Origin: Chromobacterium alticapitis
Lineage (GTDB): Bacteria > Pseudomonadota > Gammaproteobacteria > Burkholderiales > Chromobacteriaceae
Direction of reading: 5' to 3'
Assembly: GCF_002924365.1 (NCBI RefSeq)
Contig: NZ_PQWB01000024.1
Span: 1-64,000, forward strand
Length of the DNA: 64,000 bases
In this document: positions 31,688 through 40,324 of the stretch, piece after piece
How positions within the stretch are numbered: the stretch's first letter is position 1
Layout of the letters: each line of letters begins with the position of its first letter
Position numbers and translations under genes: made by a program
The notes under the pieces: generated by a model
Told to the model about the DNA's origin: nothing
What the model saw: only the letters and a program-made list of their open reading frames with translations
The model's database searches: none

Positions 31688-32079
31688 GAGCCTGCTCCAA
31701 AGGCATGGTCTTGAATCCGCTGCGCGGATGATGGTTCTTGCCGGGGCGGCCCTCCACCCCTAAAGGCCACCCTGCAAGCCAGGCCTGCGGCTCCCCGTCG
31801 GGTCCCGTCAGGCCCGAGGCGCGGCTGAACTCGCGATTTGCTAACGTCAAATCGCTCAAACAGACAGCCGCTTATAACCTCGGGCCTGCCACCCAGCGGC
31901 AGGCTTGAAAGGACCTTGGCGCATCGCAAAAGTACTTGCACCCATGCCAGGCGCCAAAACCATATGGTAGTGAACCCGCCTTGAGTATGCAGCTCAATAG
32001 ATAAAACCCAAGACAAGACGGACGGTTTAAACATACAACAGTCAGGTGCGATTCAGCATCAGTCGTGCGTTCGCAAACC
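31688..32079. repeat. structured non-coding element between eutC and the oxygenase gene
   Basis: This 392-nt gap between convergent genes holds no credible gene but many perfect helices. Three nested stems form an 80-nt arm: 31809-31819 with 31878-31888 (11 bp), 31821-31827 with 31865-31871 (7 bp) and 31833-31840 with 31848-31855 (8 bp). Further stems are 31715-31720/31724-31729, 31884-31890/31898-31904 and 31916-31922/31951-31957. It could be a dispersed intergenic repeat, a structured RNA or a complex terminator. A possible minus-strand frame of 116 codons here has a composition unlike a normal protein. Confidence 0.5.
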
Positions 32080-32709
32080 TCACCACGGCAAGCTGCCGCC
32101 CTGCCGGCGATACCAGCCGGTGACGGATAGCCGCTGCCGCTTGGCCGGCAGCACTTCGTGCCAGAAACGGTCGGCCAGGAACAGCACCAGCGTGCCGGCG
32201 TCCGGCTCCACGTCGATGAACTGCCCGCAAGCCTCGTCCAGATACAGGCGGATCTGGCCGCCGGCATCGGCCGGCCAGTTTTCATTGAGATAGAACACCG
32301 TGGTCAAGGTGCGCGCGTCGTCGTCCTGAAAGCGGTCCAGATGCTTTTTATAGAACGCGCCCTCCGGGTAGACGGCGAAGTGAGACTCCAGCTCGGCCAG
32401 GCCCAGATACAGGCCGCGGTTCACCGCCTGCATGATTTCGTCCATCGCGGCGTTGTAGGCACGCACCGCCGGCAGTTCATCCACCTGATCCAGCCACAAC
32501 ACCGAGTCGGAGCGGATCTCGGCGCGGCGCGCCTGGCCACCGGCGCGGCCGGTAGCGGCTTCGTGGAAGCGGCCCTCGTCCCACACTTGCAGGCAGGCCT
32601 CACGCAAATTGGCGGTCAAGTCGACCGGCAGGGCCTGGGGAATAACGATCCAGCCTTGGTCGGCCAGGGTATCGAGTACGGCGTCGAGATCGAATCGCAG
32701 CGCGGTCAT
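32080..32709 (-). CDS. 2OG-Fe(II) oxygenase, SM-20/prolyl-hydroxylase type
   Basis: 209-aa double-stranded beta-helix enzyme. The iron ligands are visible as HLD (near residue 124) and HEVLP (near 182), with the 2-oxoglutarate-binding Arg in RLSVTGWYRR near the C-terminus. Bacterial relatives hydroxylate proline in proteins such as EF-Tu; the substrate here is not known. ATG 32709 has AGGA upstream. Confidence 0.85.
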   Translation of the reverse strand: MTALRFDLDAVLDTLADQGWIVIPQALPVDLTANLREACLQVWDEGRFHEAATGRAGGQARRAEIRSDSVLWLDQVDELPAVRAYNAAMDEIMQAVNRGLYLGLAELESHFAVYPEGAFYKKHLDRFQDDDARTLTTVFYLNENWPADAGGQIRLYLDEACGQFIDVEPDAGTLVLFLADRFWHEVLPAKRQRLSVTGWYRRQGGSLPW

Positions 32710-32788
32710 ATAGATCCTGCTCAAAAAACGGGCTGACGCTTTCTACCACAAGCCGCGCCACAAGGCGAATGCGCCGAATCAACTCCGC

Positions 32789-33706
32789 TCAATAATTTTC
32801 CGTCACCGCATCATATCGCCCCGCCAGCCAATCCAGCGCCAGCGGAAAGTGGTCGCGCGGCGCGTCTGGATGGGTCAGCAGGGACACGTGGTTGTAATCG
32901 TGTAGGTGGCCGGCCCGCCTGCCTAATAGATGCAGGCGGGATAGATGCGAACCGGATTCGTCGCGGAAGCGGCGCACATCCTCCGGGTGGCCGCGGCAAG
33001 GGTCGTTGACGGCGGCGAAATACAGAATCGGCGGCAAATGGCCGGCCCGCGCCGCGGCGGCGTAGTCGAAACCGTCGTCGCTGTCCACCCAGGGCTTGGG
33101 CTGGGCCCATAGCTTGCTTTGCAGATGGCTCTTATCGCTTTCATCGTCCGCGCCCAGCCGGATGCGCCGCGCCGGCAGATAGCCAAAGGCCTTGATCAGC
33201 CAACGCGAGGCGGTGTTCCACATGAAATCCACCTCGATCAGCTTGTTCAGATTGCGCACCCGCACGCTGCGCTTGGAGCCGAAATACACCACACTGGCCA
33301 CTTGGGCGGCGATGCTCGGGAAACGGGCCAGGCAGCTGCTCATATGCACGCCGCCCCAAGAGTGGGCCACCCAATGCACCGACTGGCCGCCGCTCATGCC
33401 GCGGACGAAGGCGTGCAATGCCGGCAGGTCTTCGCAGATGGTTTCCGTCTGGCCATGGCGCGAGGCGCGGCTGATCTTCGGCGTGCTGCGGCCTCGGCCG
33501 CGCAAGTCCGCCACGTACACGTCGTAGCCGGCATCGGCCAGGAAATGGGCCAGTCCCTTGCCGGAATCCGTGTAAAAGATGCGTCCGTTGGCCATCACGC
33601 CGTGCGCCATCAACACCGGTGCGCCGCCGTCGCGCCCTATGCGCTTGACGAACAGCCGCTCGCCGTCGCCCACCGGCACGTATAAATCCTGCTGCAGTTT
33701 CTCCAT
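32789..33706 (-). CDS. alpha/beta hydrolase
   Basis: 305-aa hydrolase with the nucleophile elbow AHSWGG (Ser near residue 115), a first-strand HGVMANGRIF oxyanion loop and a C-terminal His in HDYNHVSLL. The substrate is unknown; the closest general type is an esterase/lipase with a lid. It follows the MFS gene by 58 nt on the same strand and may be co-transcribed with it. Confidence 0.8.
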   Translation of the reverse strand: MEKLQQDLYVPVGDGERLFVKRIGRDGGAPVLMAHGVMANGRIFYTDSGKGLAHFLADAGYDVYVADLRGRGRSTPKISRASRHGQTETICEDLPALHAFVRGMSGGQSVHWVAHSWGGVHMSSCLARFPSIAAQVASVVYFGSKRSVRVRNLNKLIEVDFMWNTASRWLIKAFGYLPARRIRLGADDESDKSHLQSKLWAQPKPWVDSDDGFDYAAAARAGHLPPILYFAAVNDPCRGHPEDVRRFRDESGSHLSRLHLLGRRAGHLHDYNHVSLLTHPDAPRDHFPLALDWLAGRYDAVTENY

Positions 33707-33764
33707 GGTTTCCTCGCTGGATCATGCCCTTGCCGTCTGCGCGGCAATTCAAGCAAACGCTTGA

Positions 33765-34982
33765 TCATGACAAAGAACCCGGCAAAGCGGAAGCATGGAT
33801 GCGCTTCTCCCCCGCGGCCCCTTGCAAACGCAGCCGTTCGCTGAACAGCGCCAGTCCCGCGCCCAGCGCGCACAGCAGGGCCAGCATGGCAAACAGCAGC
33901 CAGGCAGGGCCATGCGCCAGCAGCGCACCCGCCAGCGCCGGCCCCAGCGCGCCGCCCAGCGTGGCCAGGTTTTGCGCGCCGTAATAGCTGCCCTTCAGCG
34001 CCTCCGGCGCGATGGCGTCGACATACAGATATTCCGCCGGCACCAGCACCACCTCGCCCAGCGTGAACAGGGCGATGGCCGCGCACATCATGGGCAGGCT
34101 GTCTGCGCCGCCCAGCCACAACATGCCGGCAGCGATCAACAAAAAGCCGCCGGCTACGGCGCGGATCAGCCGCTTAGGCTTCAGCAGCCGGCCCAAGGGG
34201 TATTGCAGCGCCACGACCACGATGGCGTTGCAACTGATCAAGACGGACATCCAGCGCATGGCCTCCGCCTCGCTCATCCTCGTCAGCAGATAGAGCGGCA
34301 GATAGCTGGAAAAACGGCCATACACCACATAGGCCAACAGGCTGCTCAGCGTGAACCACACCAGCACGCGGTCGCCGGCCAGGGTGCGCAAGGTTGCGGC
34401 GAAACCCTCAGGCAGCACCGCCATATCGCGCGGAAACGACGGCAGGCGCGGCTGGGTCAGCAAGCCGGCAAACGCCAGCAAGCCGCCCAGCCAGAACGGC
34501 GCCAGCTCGTTCCACAGCAGCATGCCGCTGCACAATAGTGGCCCCACCGCCCAGGCCACATTGGCCAGGGTGTAGCGCATGGAAAAGGCCTTGGCGCGCT
34601 GCGCTTCCGCTACCAGATCACTCAAAATCGCCTTCACCGCGATGCCATACAGCGTCATCGCCAGCTCGCCAGCCGCCAGCGCCGTCACCACCACGGCATA
34701 GCCATGGCCATACGGCAGCAGCGCGCTGCCCAGGCCCATCAACACAGCCGCCGCGCGCAAAACCGGCCCGCGCGGCAGGCGATCCAGCCAGTAGCCGCCG
34801 TACAAGCCGAACAGCGCCGAGGCCAGCAGCACCGCGCCCAATAAGCCGCCGGTGGCCTGCAGGCTCAAACCAAGCTGCCTGGCCAGGGCCAGCACCAACA
34901 GCGGCGTGATCGCCGCGCGCGACAATGACAACAGGAACGAAGACAGCAGAATGCGGCGCACGATGGGGGAATGCAGCGACAC
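33765..34982 (-). CDS. MFS transporter, 12-helix, divergent from an SgrR-type regulator
   Basis: 405-aa inner-membrane transporter with 12 predicted helices; the loop GGYWLDRLPRGPVL follows helix 2. It resembles MdtH/YdeE-like exporters but I cannot assign a substrate. It starts at GTG 34982 with AAGG 7 nt before it. Divergence from an SgrR-family gene recalls E. coli, where SgrR controls the SgrS/SetA sugar-phosphate stress response and SetA is an MFS efflux pump. A similar role is inference only. Confidence 0.82.
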   Translation of the reverse strand: MSLHSPIVRRILLSSFLLSLSRAAITPLLVLALARQLGLSLQATGGLLGAVLLASALFGLYGGYWLDRLPRGPVLRAAAVLMGLGSALLPYGHGYAVVVTALAAGELAMTLYGIAVKAILSDLVAEAQRAKAFSMRYTLANVAWAVGPLLCSGMLLWNELAPFWLGGLLAFAGLLTQPRLPSFPRDMAVLPEGFAATLRTLAGDRVLVWFTLSSLLAYVVYGRFSSYLPLYLLTRMSEAEAMRWMSVLISCNAIVVVALQYPLGRLLKPKRLIRAVAGGFLLIAAGMLWLGGADSLPMMCAAIALFTLGEVVLVPAEYLYVDAIAPEALKGSYYGAQNLATLGGALGPALAGALLAHGPAWLLFAMLALLCALGAGLALFSERLRLQGAAGEKRIHASALPGSLS

Positions 34983-35009
34983 GGCAACACCTTGAAATCA
35001 AATGGAACG

Positions 35010-35072
35010 AAGGCAGTATGTTTGAGAAAGCGGAATATAAAAATGGATATAATCCATAATAAATACTTCCTT
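35010..35072. promoter_or_regulatory. operator-like palindromes in the MFS/SgrR intergenic region
   Basis: TGGAT-ATA-ATCCA (35044-35056) is a perfect palindrome that overlaps a TATAAT -10 (35048-35053) facing the regulator gene. AAGGCAGTAT (35010-35019) and ATACTTCCTT (35063-35072) form an outer imperfect inverted repeat. The GCAGTAT to GGAT segment is also found upstream of the second SgrR gene. Confidence 0.45.
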
Positions 35073-35087
35073 TTTTAAGGGGACGGC

Positions 35088-36746
35088 ATGCGCCTGCATC
35101 AACAATACCAGTTGCTGTATCACGCCTATGGCGCAGCCCCGGCGCAACCCGGCCTGCCGCAACTGGCCGAGCTGTGGCGCTGCAGCGAGCGCAACGCGCG
35201 CTTGCAACTGGCCAGGATGCGCGAACTGGGCTGGCTGGAATGGCAAGCCGGCCGCGGCCGCGGCCATCGCTCCACCCTCACCCTCAAGCAAACGCCGGAC
35301 GGACTGGACTGGCAGCGGCTGCAAGACATGCTGGCGCGCGGACAACTGGAGCAGGCCTTCTCCCGGCTGGAGCCGGCGCGGCAGCAGCAATTGCTGGCCA
35401 GCCTGCCTGCCCACCTCGGGGCCGGCGACAGCGGCCGCAGCCTGCGCATCCCCATTCCGCACGCGCCGCTGACGCTGGACCCGCAGCGCGTCAACGCGCG
35501 GCTGGAGGCGCACCTGGTGCGCCAGATTTTCGACCGGCTGTGCCGCCATGACAAACTCGGGCAAAGCTTGAGGCCGGCGCTAGCCCACCACTGGGACAGC
35601 GACGCCGAGGGCAAAAACTGGCGCTTCTGGCTGCGGCCAGGCCTGCGCTTCCATGACGGCTCGGCGCTGGATGCCGCCACCGCTGCGGCCAGCCTGCTGC
35701 GCCTGAAGCGGCCGGACAATCCCTACCACGCGCTATATGCCCACCTTCAAAGCGTGGACGTCCATGACGATTTGTCTTTCAGCTGCCGGCTGGAGGCGGC
35801 GGACTTCCTGTGGCCGCAGCGGCTGGCCACCGCCAATGCCTCCATCGTGCCCCAACGGCGCGGTCCGGACTTCGACCATATGCCGATAGGTAGCGGCCCC
35901 TTCCAGGTCGAATTGCGCAGCCCGCAGCGGCTGCGGCTCGCGGCCTTCGAACGTCACTACCGCGAGCGCGCGCTGCTGGACGCAATCGAGCTGTGGATCA
36001 TTCCCACACCCGAGGAGCAGGATTACCATCTGCGGCTGGAGTACGGCACCCAGAACGGCGCCACCATGCTGCAATCGGCCTGCACCTATCTGCTGATCCC
36101 GCCAGGCTCGGCCGGCATTCCAGACTCGCAGCGCCTGCCGCTGATGAGTTATCTCGCCTCGCCGCATCCGATATCCGCCAACGCCGCGCGCGAACTCGCG
36201 CTGGGCTTGCAGCCTGGCTGGCGTCATCCGCGCCCGACGACGGCGCAGCCGCCGCGGCTACCGGTCCGCGAGCTGACGCTATTTCATTACGACTTGCCCT
36301 GTTTCCCGCCCCTGGCCGCCGCGCTGGCGCAGCGCCTGGCCCGGCTAGGCGTCAGTCTGAACGCGCACTGCCTGTCCCGGCGCGAATTCTTCGACTCCGC
36401 CGCCTGGCGGGAGCGGGCCGATCTGATCCTGTGCAGCGAGATTCTGCATGATGACCGCGACTACGGCATGTTCGAGTGGCTGAACGGTTGCGGCACGCTG
36501 CGCCTGGGACTGACGCCGGCCGCAGCCGGCCGCCTGGCCGACGAGATGCGCGGCCTGCAAGGCGAAGCCGACTTCGCCGCGCGCCAGGCCGGTTATCGCC
36601 GCGCCGGCGACTGGCTGGTGGAGGAAGGCTGGCTATTGCCCTTGTCGCATGAGCAAGTGGGGCACCGCGCCAGCCCGCAGCTGGCTGGCCTGCAACTGGG
36701 CGGCAACGGCTGGACGGACTTCGCCGGGCTGTGGCTGCGCGGCTGA
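35088..36746 (+). CDS. SgrR-family transcriptional regulator, copy 1
   Basis: 552 aa. An N-terminal SgrR-type winged helix (residues 1-115; SERNARLQLARMRELGWLEW) is fused to an extracellular-solute-binding (family 5) domain (about 150-520; FDRLCRHDKLGQSLRPALAH, then MPIGSGPFQVELR). Such proteins sense a small molecule with the binding domain and control divergent transporter genes. ATG 35088 has AAGGGG upstream. No SgrS-like RNA could be recognised. It shares domain layout and promoter-region sequence with the gene at 48334-50007. Confidence 0.88.
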   Translation: MRLHQQYQLLYHAYGAAPAQPGLPQLAELWRCSERNARLQLARMRELGWLEWQAGRGRGHRSTLTLKQTPDGLDWQRLQDMLARGQLEQAFSRLEPARQQQLLASLPAHLGAGDSGRSLRIPIPHAPLTLDPQRVNARLEAHLVRQIFDRLCRHDKLGQSLRPALAHHWDSDAEGKNWRFWLRPGLRFHDGSALDAATAAASLLRLKRPDNPYHALYAHLQSVDVHDDLSFSCRLEAADFLWPQRLATANASIVPQRRGPDFDHMPIGSGPFQVELRSPQRLRLAAFERHYRERALLDAIELWIIPTPEEQDYHLRLEYGTQNGATMLQSACTYLLIPPGSAGIPDSQRLPLMSYLASPHPISANAARELALGLQPGWRHPRPTTAQPPRLPVRELTLFHYDLPCFPPLAAALAQRLARLGVSLNAHCLSRREFFDSAAWRERADLILCSEILHDDRDYGMFEWLNGCGTLRLGLTPAAAGRLADEMRGLQGEADFAARQAGYRRAGDWLVEEGWLLPLSHEQVGHRASPQLAGLQLGGNGWTDFAGLWLRG

Positions 36747-36774
36747 CTTGACCTCCATCAACACAAACGACAGC

Positions 36775-36807
36775 TCTCCCTTGAAACCAGCGGCATATGC
36801 TCTATTT
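36775..36807 (+). promoter_or_regulatory. sigma-32-like heat-shock promoter
   Basis: TCTCCCTTGAAA (36775-36786), 13 nt, then CTCTATTT (36800-36807). The -35 matches the RpoH consensus closely and the -10 CCCCATTT at 6 of 8. It lies 53 nt before the small heat-shock gene. Confidence 0.7.
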
Positions 36808-36859
36808 TCCATCACAAGACGGCAACCGCCGTAAGCCACTGAAATGAAAGGAGAGGAAA

Positions 36860-37285
36860 ATGAGCATGCTGCCTACCCGACATAGCCTGTTGGACGATTT
36901 TTTCCGCGACTTCACGCCAGGCTTCTTCATCAAACCCTTGCACGGCGATGCGCTGCCAGCGCAAATCAAGATGGATGTAAAGGAGACCGAGCAGGCTTAC
37001 CAGGTGGAAGCCGAGCTGCCCGGCGTCGGCAAAGAGGATATACATGTCGAGATCGACGGCTCGCGGGTGACCATCAAGGCCGAAGTCAAGCAATACGACG
37101 AAGAAAGCAAGGAGCAGCAAAGCCTGCGCAGCGAGCGCTATTACGGCATGGTGTCGCGCAGCTTCCAGTTGCCGCAGGACATAGACCGCGAGGCGGCCAG
37201 CGCCAAGTATGAAAACGGCGTGCTGCTGTTGAATCTGCCCAAGAAACACGGCGGCGGCGTCGGCCAGCGGCTGCGGGTGGAATAA
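36860..37285 (+). CDS. small heat-shock protein (Hsp20/alpha-crystallin)
   Basis: 141-aa ATP-independent holdase. The alpha-crystallin domain covers residues 35-130 (IKMDVKETEQAYQVEAELPG to NGVLLLNLPKK), with a short N-terminal arm that carries the HSP20 DFFRDF motif. The last residues GQRLRVE replace the usual I-x-I tail motif. AAAGGAGAGG precedes ATG 36860. The upstream sigma-32-like promoter fits the function. Confidence 0.93.
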   Translation: MSMLPTRHSLLDDFFRDFTPGFFIKPLHGDALPAQIKMDVKETEQAYQVEAELPGVGKEDIHVEIDGSRVTIKAEVKQYDEESKEQQSLRSERYYGMVSRSFQLPQDIDREAASAKYENGVLLLNLPKKHGGGVGQRLRVE

Positions 37286-37310
37286 GCTCCGCGTCGCTCG
37301 CGCCAAAGCC

Positions 37311-37340
37311 AAACGCGCCGGCGATATGCGGCGCGTTTTT
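37311..37340 (+). terminator. terminator of the small heat-shock gene
   Basis: Stem AAACGCGCCG/CGGCGCGTTT (10 bp) with TTTTT at its end. Confidence 0.85.
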
Positions 37341-37612
37341 CATTCCGGCATGAGGTGGGCGGTACAGCGCCCCTCTCCCGCGGGGGAGAGGGGCTGCCCC
37401 CAAACATTGCGGCTGTCTGCAAAACACCCTGCATGCCGGTCGTCAACCCTGCGGGAGGCAGCTCCCGTAGGGCGGAAGCCCCCTGGGAGCGTTCCCCCTT
37501 CCGCTTGGCTAAATGGCGGAACGCCCCGGCAAACCTCGGCCTCCGCCCTGCCTAAGCCCGTAGCGCGGGTTGACCGCCAGGCCATACCCGCGAGCCACGA
37601 GAGCCACGCGGA
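37341..37612. repeat. palindrome-rich intergenic repeat units
   Basis: The gap between two convergent genes contains a series of perfect hairpins: CCCCTCTCCC/GGGAGAGGGG (37370-37393), TTCCGC/GCGGAA (37499-37521) and CGCGGGT/ACCCGCG (37564-37592). Two blocks open with the similar strings CCGTAGGGCGG and CCGTAGCGCGG. This is the form of dispersed extragenic palindromic repeats; no gene is visible. Confidence 0.5.
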
Positions 37613-40231
37613 TCAAGCCAGTATCTTGGACACGATCTCGTACACGTCCTTGGACAGTTCAGCCTTGGCCATGCGCTCCAGCTCCGCGCGCATCAGCGAT
37701 TGACGGCCCGGCTCCAGCTTGCTCAATCGGCGGAAGGCGCGGGTCAGGCCGCTGGCGCCCTGCGGGTTGATGGCGTCCAGCTCCAGGATGCGGTCCGCCA
37801 GGAAGCGGTAGCCGCTCCCGTCCGCCGCGTGGAAATGGAACATATTGGCGCCGAAGGCGCCCAGCAACGAGCGCACCTTGTTCGGGTTCTTCATGGTGAA
37901 GGCCGGATGCTGCAGCGCCGCCTTCACATGCTCCAGCGTGCCTTCCAGCTGGCTGCCGCCTATCAGCATGAAGAACTTGTCCATCACCAGGGCCTCGTCC
38001 TGCCAGCGCGAGGCGAAAGCGGTGAAGCATTCGTCGCGCTCCTCGCCGTCGCGGTCGCGCAGCGCCAGCAGCGCGCCCATCTGGTCGGTCATATTGTCCG
38101 CCTCCAGGCACTGCTTGGCCGCAGTCTCGGCCGGCCAGGCGTCGTCCAGGCGGTTCAGCATCCACAAGGCGCGGTTCTTCAGGCTGCGCTTGCCGGCATC
38201 CAGCGGCTTGTACTCGCGGGTCAGATTCAGCTCGTAAGCCTCGCGCCATTCGCCGCGCAGGGCCTGCGCCAGCTGATCCAGCACGAAATCGCGCACCTGG
38301 TGGATGACGGCTGGGTCGGCCACGTCCACCATCTCCAGGATTTCGCCCTCGGTCGGCAGCGTCAGCATCAAGGCCTTGAAAGCCGGATCCAGGCTATGGT
38401 CCTTCAGCACGGCGCGGAAGGCGCCGACGAACACTTCGGACAGCTTCAGTTCGCGTCCGGCGGCCACATCTGCGATCAATTGCTTGAACAGGCGCTCGGC
38501 GAAGGTCTGGCCCGCTTCCCAGCGGCAGAAGCTATCGCTGTCATTGGCCATCAGGAACACCAGCTGGTCGTCGCGCCAGTCGTACTCCAACTTCACCGGC
38601 GCGGAGAAGCCGCGCAGCAGGGACGGCACCGGCTCGGCCGGGATGTCGACAAAGGTGAAGCTCTGTTCGGCGGCCTTGATGTCCAGCACGCGCGAGGCGC
38701 CTGCGGCTTCCGCCTCGCCGGCCAGCCGCAGCGGCAGGTCCTTGCCGTTCTGGCCCACCAGGCCCAGAGTCAGCGGGATATGGAAAGGCAGCTTGACGGC
38801 CTGGCCCGGCGTGGCCGGGCAGCTTTGCTTGACGGTCAGCGTGTAGCTGCGCTCCGCCGGGTTGTAGCTGGAGGAGACTGCCAGGCGCGGCGTGCCGGCC
38901 TGGCTGTACCACAGCGCGAACTGTTCCAGATCGGCGTCGTTGGCGTCGGACATGGCGGCGCGGAAATCGTCGCAGGTGACAGCCTGGCCGTCATGGCGCT
39001 TGAAGTACAGGTCCATGCCCTTGCGGAAGCCGGCGCGGCCCAGCAGGGTTTCATACATCCGCACCACTTCCGCGCCCTTCTCGTACACGGTCATGGTGTA
39101 GAAATTATTCATCTCGATGTAGCTGTCCGGGCGGATCGGGTGCGCGGTCGGGCCGGCGTCCTCCGGGAACTGCGCCATGCGCAGGCCCTTGACGTCGTCG
39201 ATGCGCTTCACCGCGCGGCTGTACATGTCGGCGCTGAATTCCTGATCGCGGTAGACGGTCAGGCCTTCCTTCAGCGAAAGCTGGAACCAGTCGCGGCAGG
39301 TCACGCGGTTGCCGGTCCAGTTGTGGAAGTATTCGTGGCCGATCACCGCCTCGATGTCCTCGAAGTCGGTGTCGGTGGCGGTGTCCTGGCGCGCCAGCAC
39401 GTATTTGGTGTTGAAGATGTTGAGGCCTTTGTTCTCCATCGCCCCCATATTGAAGTCGCCCACCGCGACGATCATGTAGATGTCGAGGTCGTACTCCAGA
39501 CCGAAGCGCTCTTCGTCCCACTTCATCGAGTGCTTGACCGACTCCATCGCATGCGGCGTCTTGTCCTGGTCGGCCGGATCGGTCCAGATCTCCAGCGCCA
39601 CTTCGCGGCCGCTCAGGGTGACGAACTTGTCGCGCAGCGCCGTCAGCTTGCCCGCCACCAGCGCGAACAGATAGGCCGGCTTGCGATACGGGTCTACCCA
39701 TTTAACCCAGTGGCGCTTCTTGTCCACCATGCCCTCGCCCACCTTGTTGCCGTTGGACAGCAGCACCGGGTACTTCTGTTTGTCGGCCTTGATGGTGGTG
39801 GTGAACTTGGACATCGCATCCGGGCGGTCCAGGTAATAAGTGATCTTGCGGAAGCCTTCCGGCTCACACTGGGTATACAGGTTGCCGCTGGACGCGTAGA
39901 GGCCCATCAAGCTGGTGTTGCTGGCCGGTTCGAGCTCGGTTTCCACTTCCAGAATGAAGCTGTCCGGCACGCCGGCCACGGTCAGCACGTCGTCGACCAG
40001 GCTGTAGCGGCTGTCGTTCAGCTTCTCGCCGTCCAGCACCACAGCCACCAGCTTGGCGCTGCCGTCCAGCTGCAGATCGGCGGCGGCGGATTGGCCGTTG
40101 CGATTGATCACCAGCCGGGAATGCACGCGGGTGGCGTCGTCTTCGATGTCGAACACCAGATCGACGCGGTCTATCAGAAAGGCCGGGGCCTGATAATCCT
40201 TGCGGTACTTCACTTCCGGCTGTTGAGCCAT
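37613..40231 (-). CDS. pepN: aminopeptidase N (M1 family)
   Basis: 872-aa cytoplasmic zinc aminopeptidase that removes N-terminal residues from peptides. The substrate motif GAMEN (near residue 262) and zinc motif [12 protein letters not shown] with downstream [12 protein letters not shown] (near 297-325) are intact. Length agrees with E. coli PepN. It follows the M61 protease on the same strand by about 90 nt, so both may be one transcript for peptide degradation. Confidence 0.96.
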   Translation of the reverse strand: MAQQPEVKYRKDYQAPAFLIDRVDLVFDIEDDATRVHSRLVINRNGQSAAADLQLDGSAKLVAVVLDGEKLNDSRYSLVDDVLTVAGVPDSFILEVETELEPASNTSLMGLYASSGNLYTQCEPEGFRKITYYLDRPDAMSKFTTTIKADKQKYPVLLSNGNKVGEGMVDKKRHWVKWVDPYRKPAYLFALVAGKLTALRDKFVTLSGREVALEIWTDPADQDKTPHAMESVKHSMKWDEERFGLEYDLDIYMIVAVGDFNMGAMENKGLNIFNTKYVLARQDTATDTDFEDIEAVIGHEYFHNWTGNRVTCRDWFQLSLKEGLTVYRDQEFSADMYSRAVKRIDDVKGLRMAQFPEDAGPTAHPIRPDSYIEMNNFYTMTVYEKGAEVVRMYETLLGRAGFRKGMDLYFKRHDGQAVTCDDFRAAMSDANDADLEQFALWYSQAGTPRLAVSSSYNPAERSYTLTVKQSCPATPGQAVKLPFHIPLTLGLVGQNGKDLPLRLAGEAEAAGASRVLDIKAAEQSFTFVDIPAEPVPSLLRGFSAPVKLEYDWRDDQLVFLMANDSDSFCRWEAGQTFAERLFKQLIADVAAGRELKLSEVFVGAFRAVLKDHSLDPAFKALMLTLPTEGEILEMVDVADPAVIHQVRDFVLDQLAQALRGEWREAYELNLTREYKPLDAGKRSLKNRALWMLNRLDDAWPAETAAKQCLEADNMTDQMGALLALRDRDGEERDECFTAFASRWQDEALVMDKFFMLIGGSQLEGTLEHVKAALQHPAFTMKNPNKVRSLLGAFGANMFHFHAADGSGYRFLADRILELDAINPQGASGLTRAFRRLSKLEPGRQSLMRAELERMAKAELSKDVYEIVSKILA

Positions 40232-40324
40232 GCGTGTCTCTCCTTATTCTTCCGGCTTGTGGCCGGCCTCATTCATAGACGGAACGGCGCCTTGCGGCGC
40301 CGCTCTTTTTTGTACCTTGGTCGA

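Noticed and set aside
31684-32034. 116-codon minus-strand frame in the structured spacer
   Set aside because: It covers the nested helices, has no ribosome site that I could see and ends inside the eutC border; the structure explains the sequence better.
31688-32079. Adenosylcobalamin riboswitch linked to eutBC
   Set aside because: The element is downstream, not upstream, of the B12-dependent genes and I see no B12 box.
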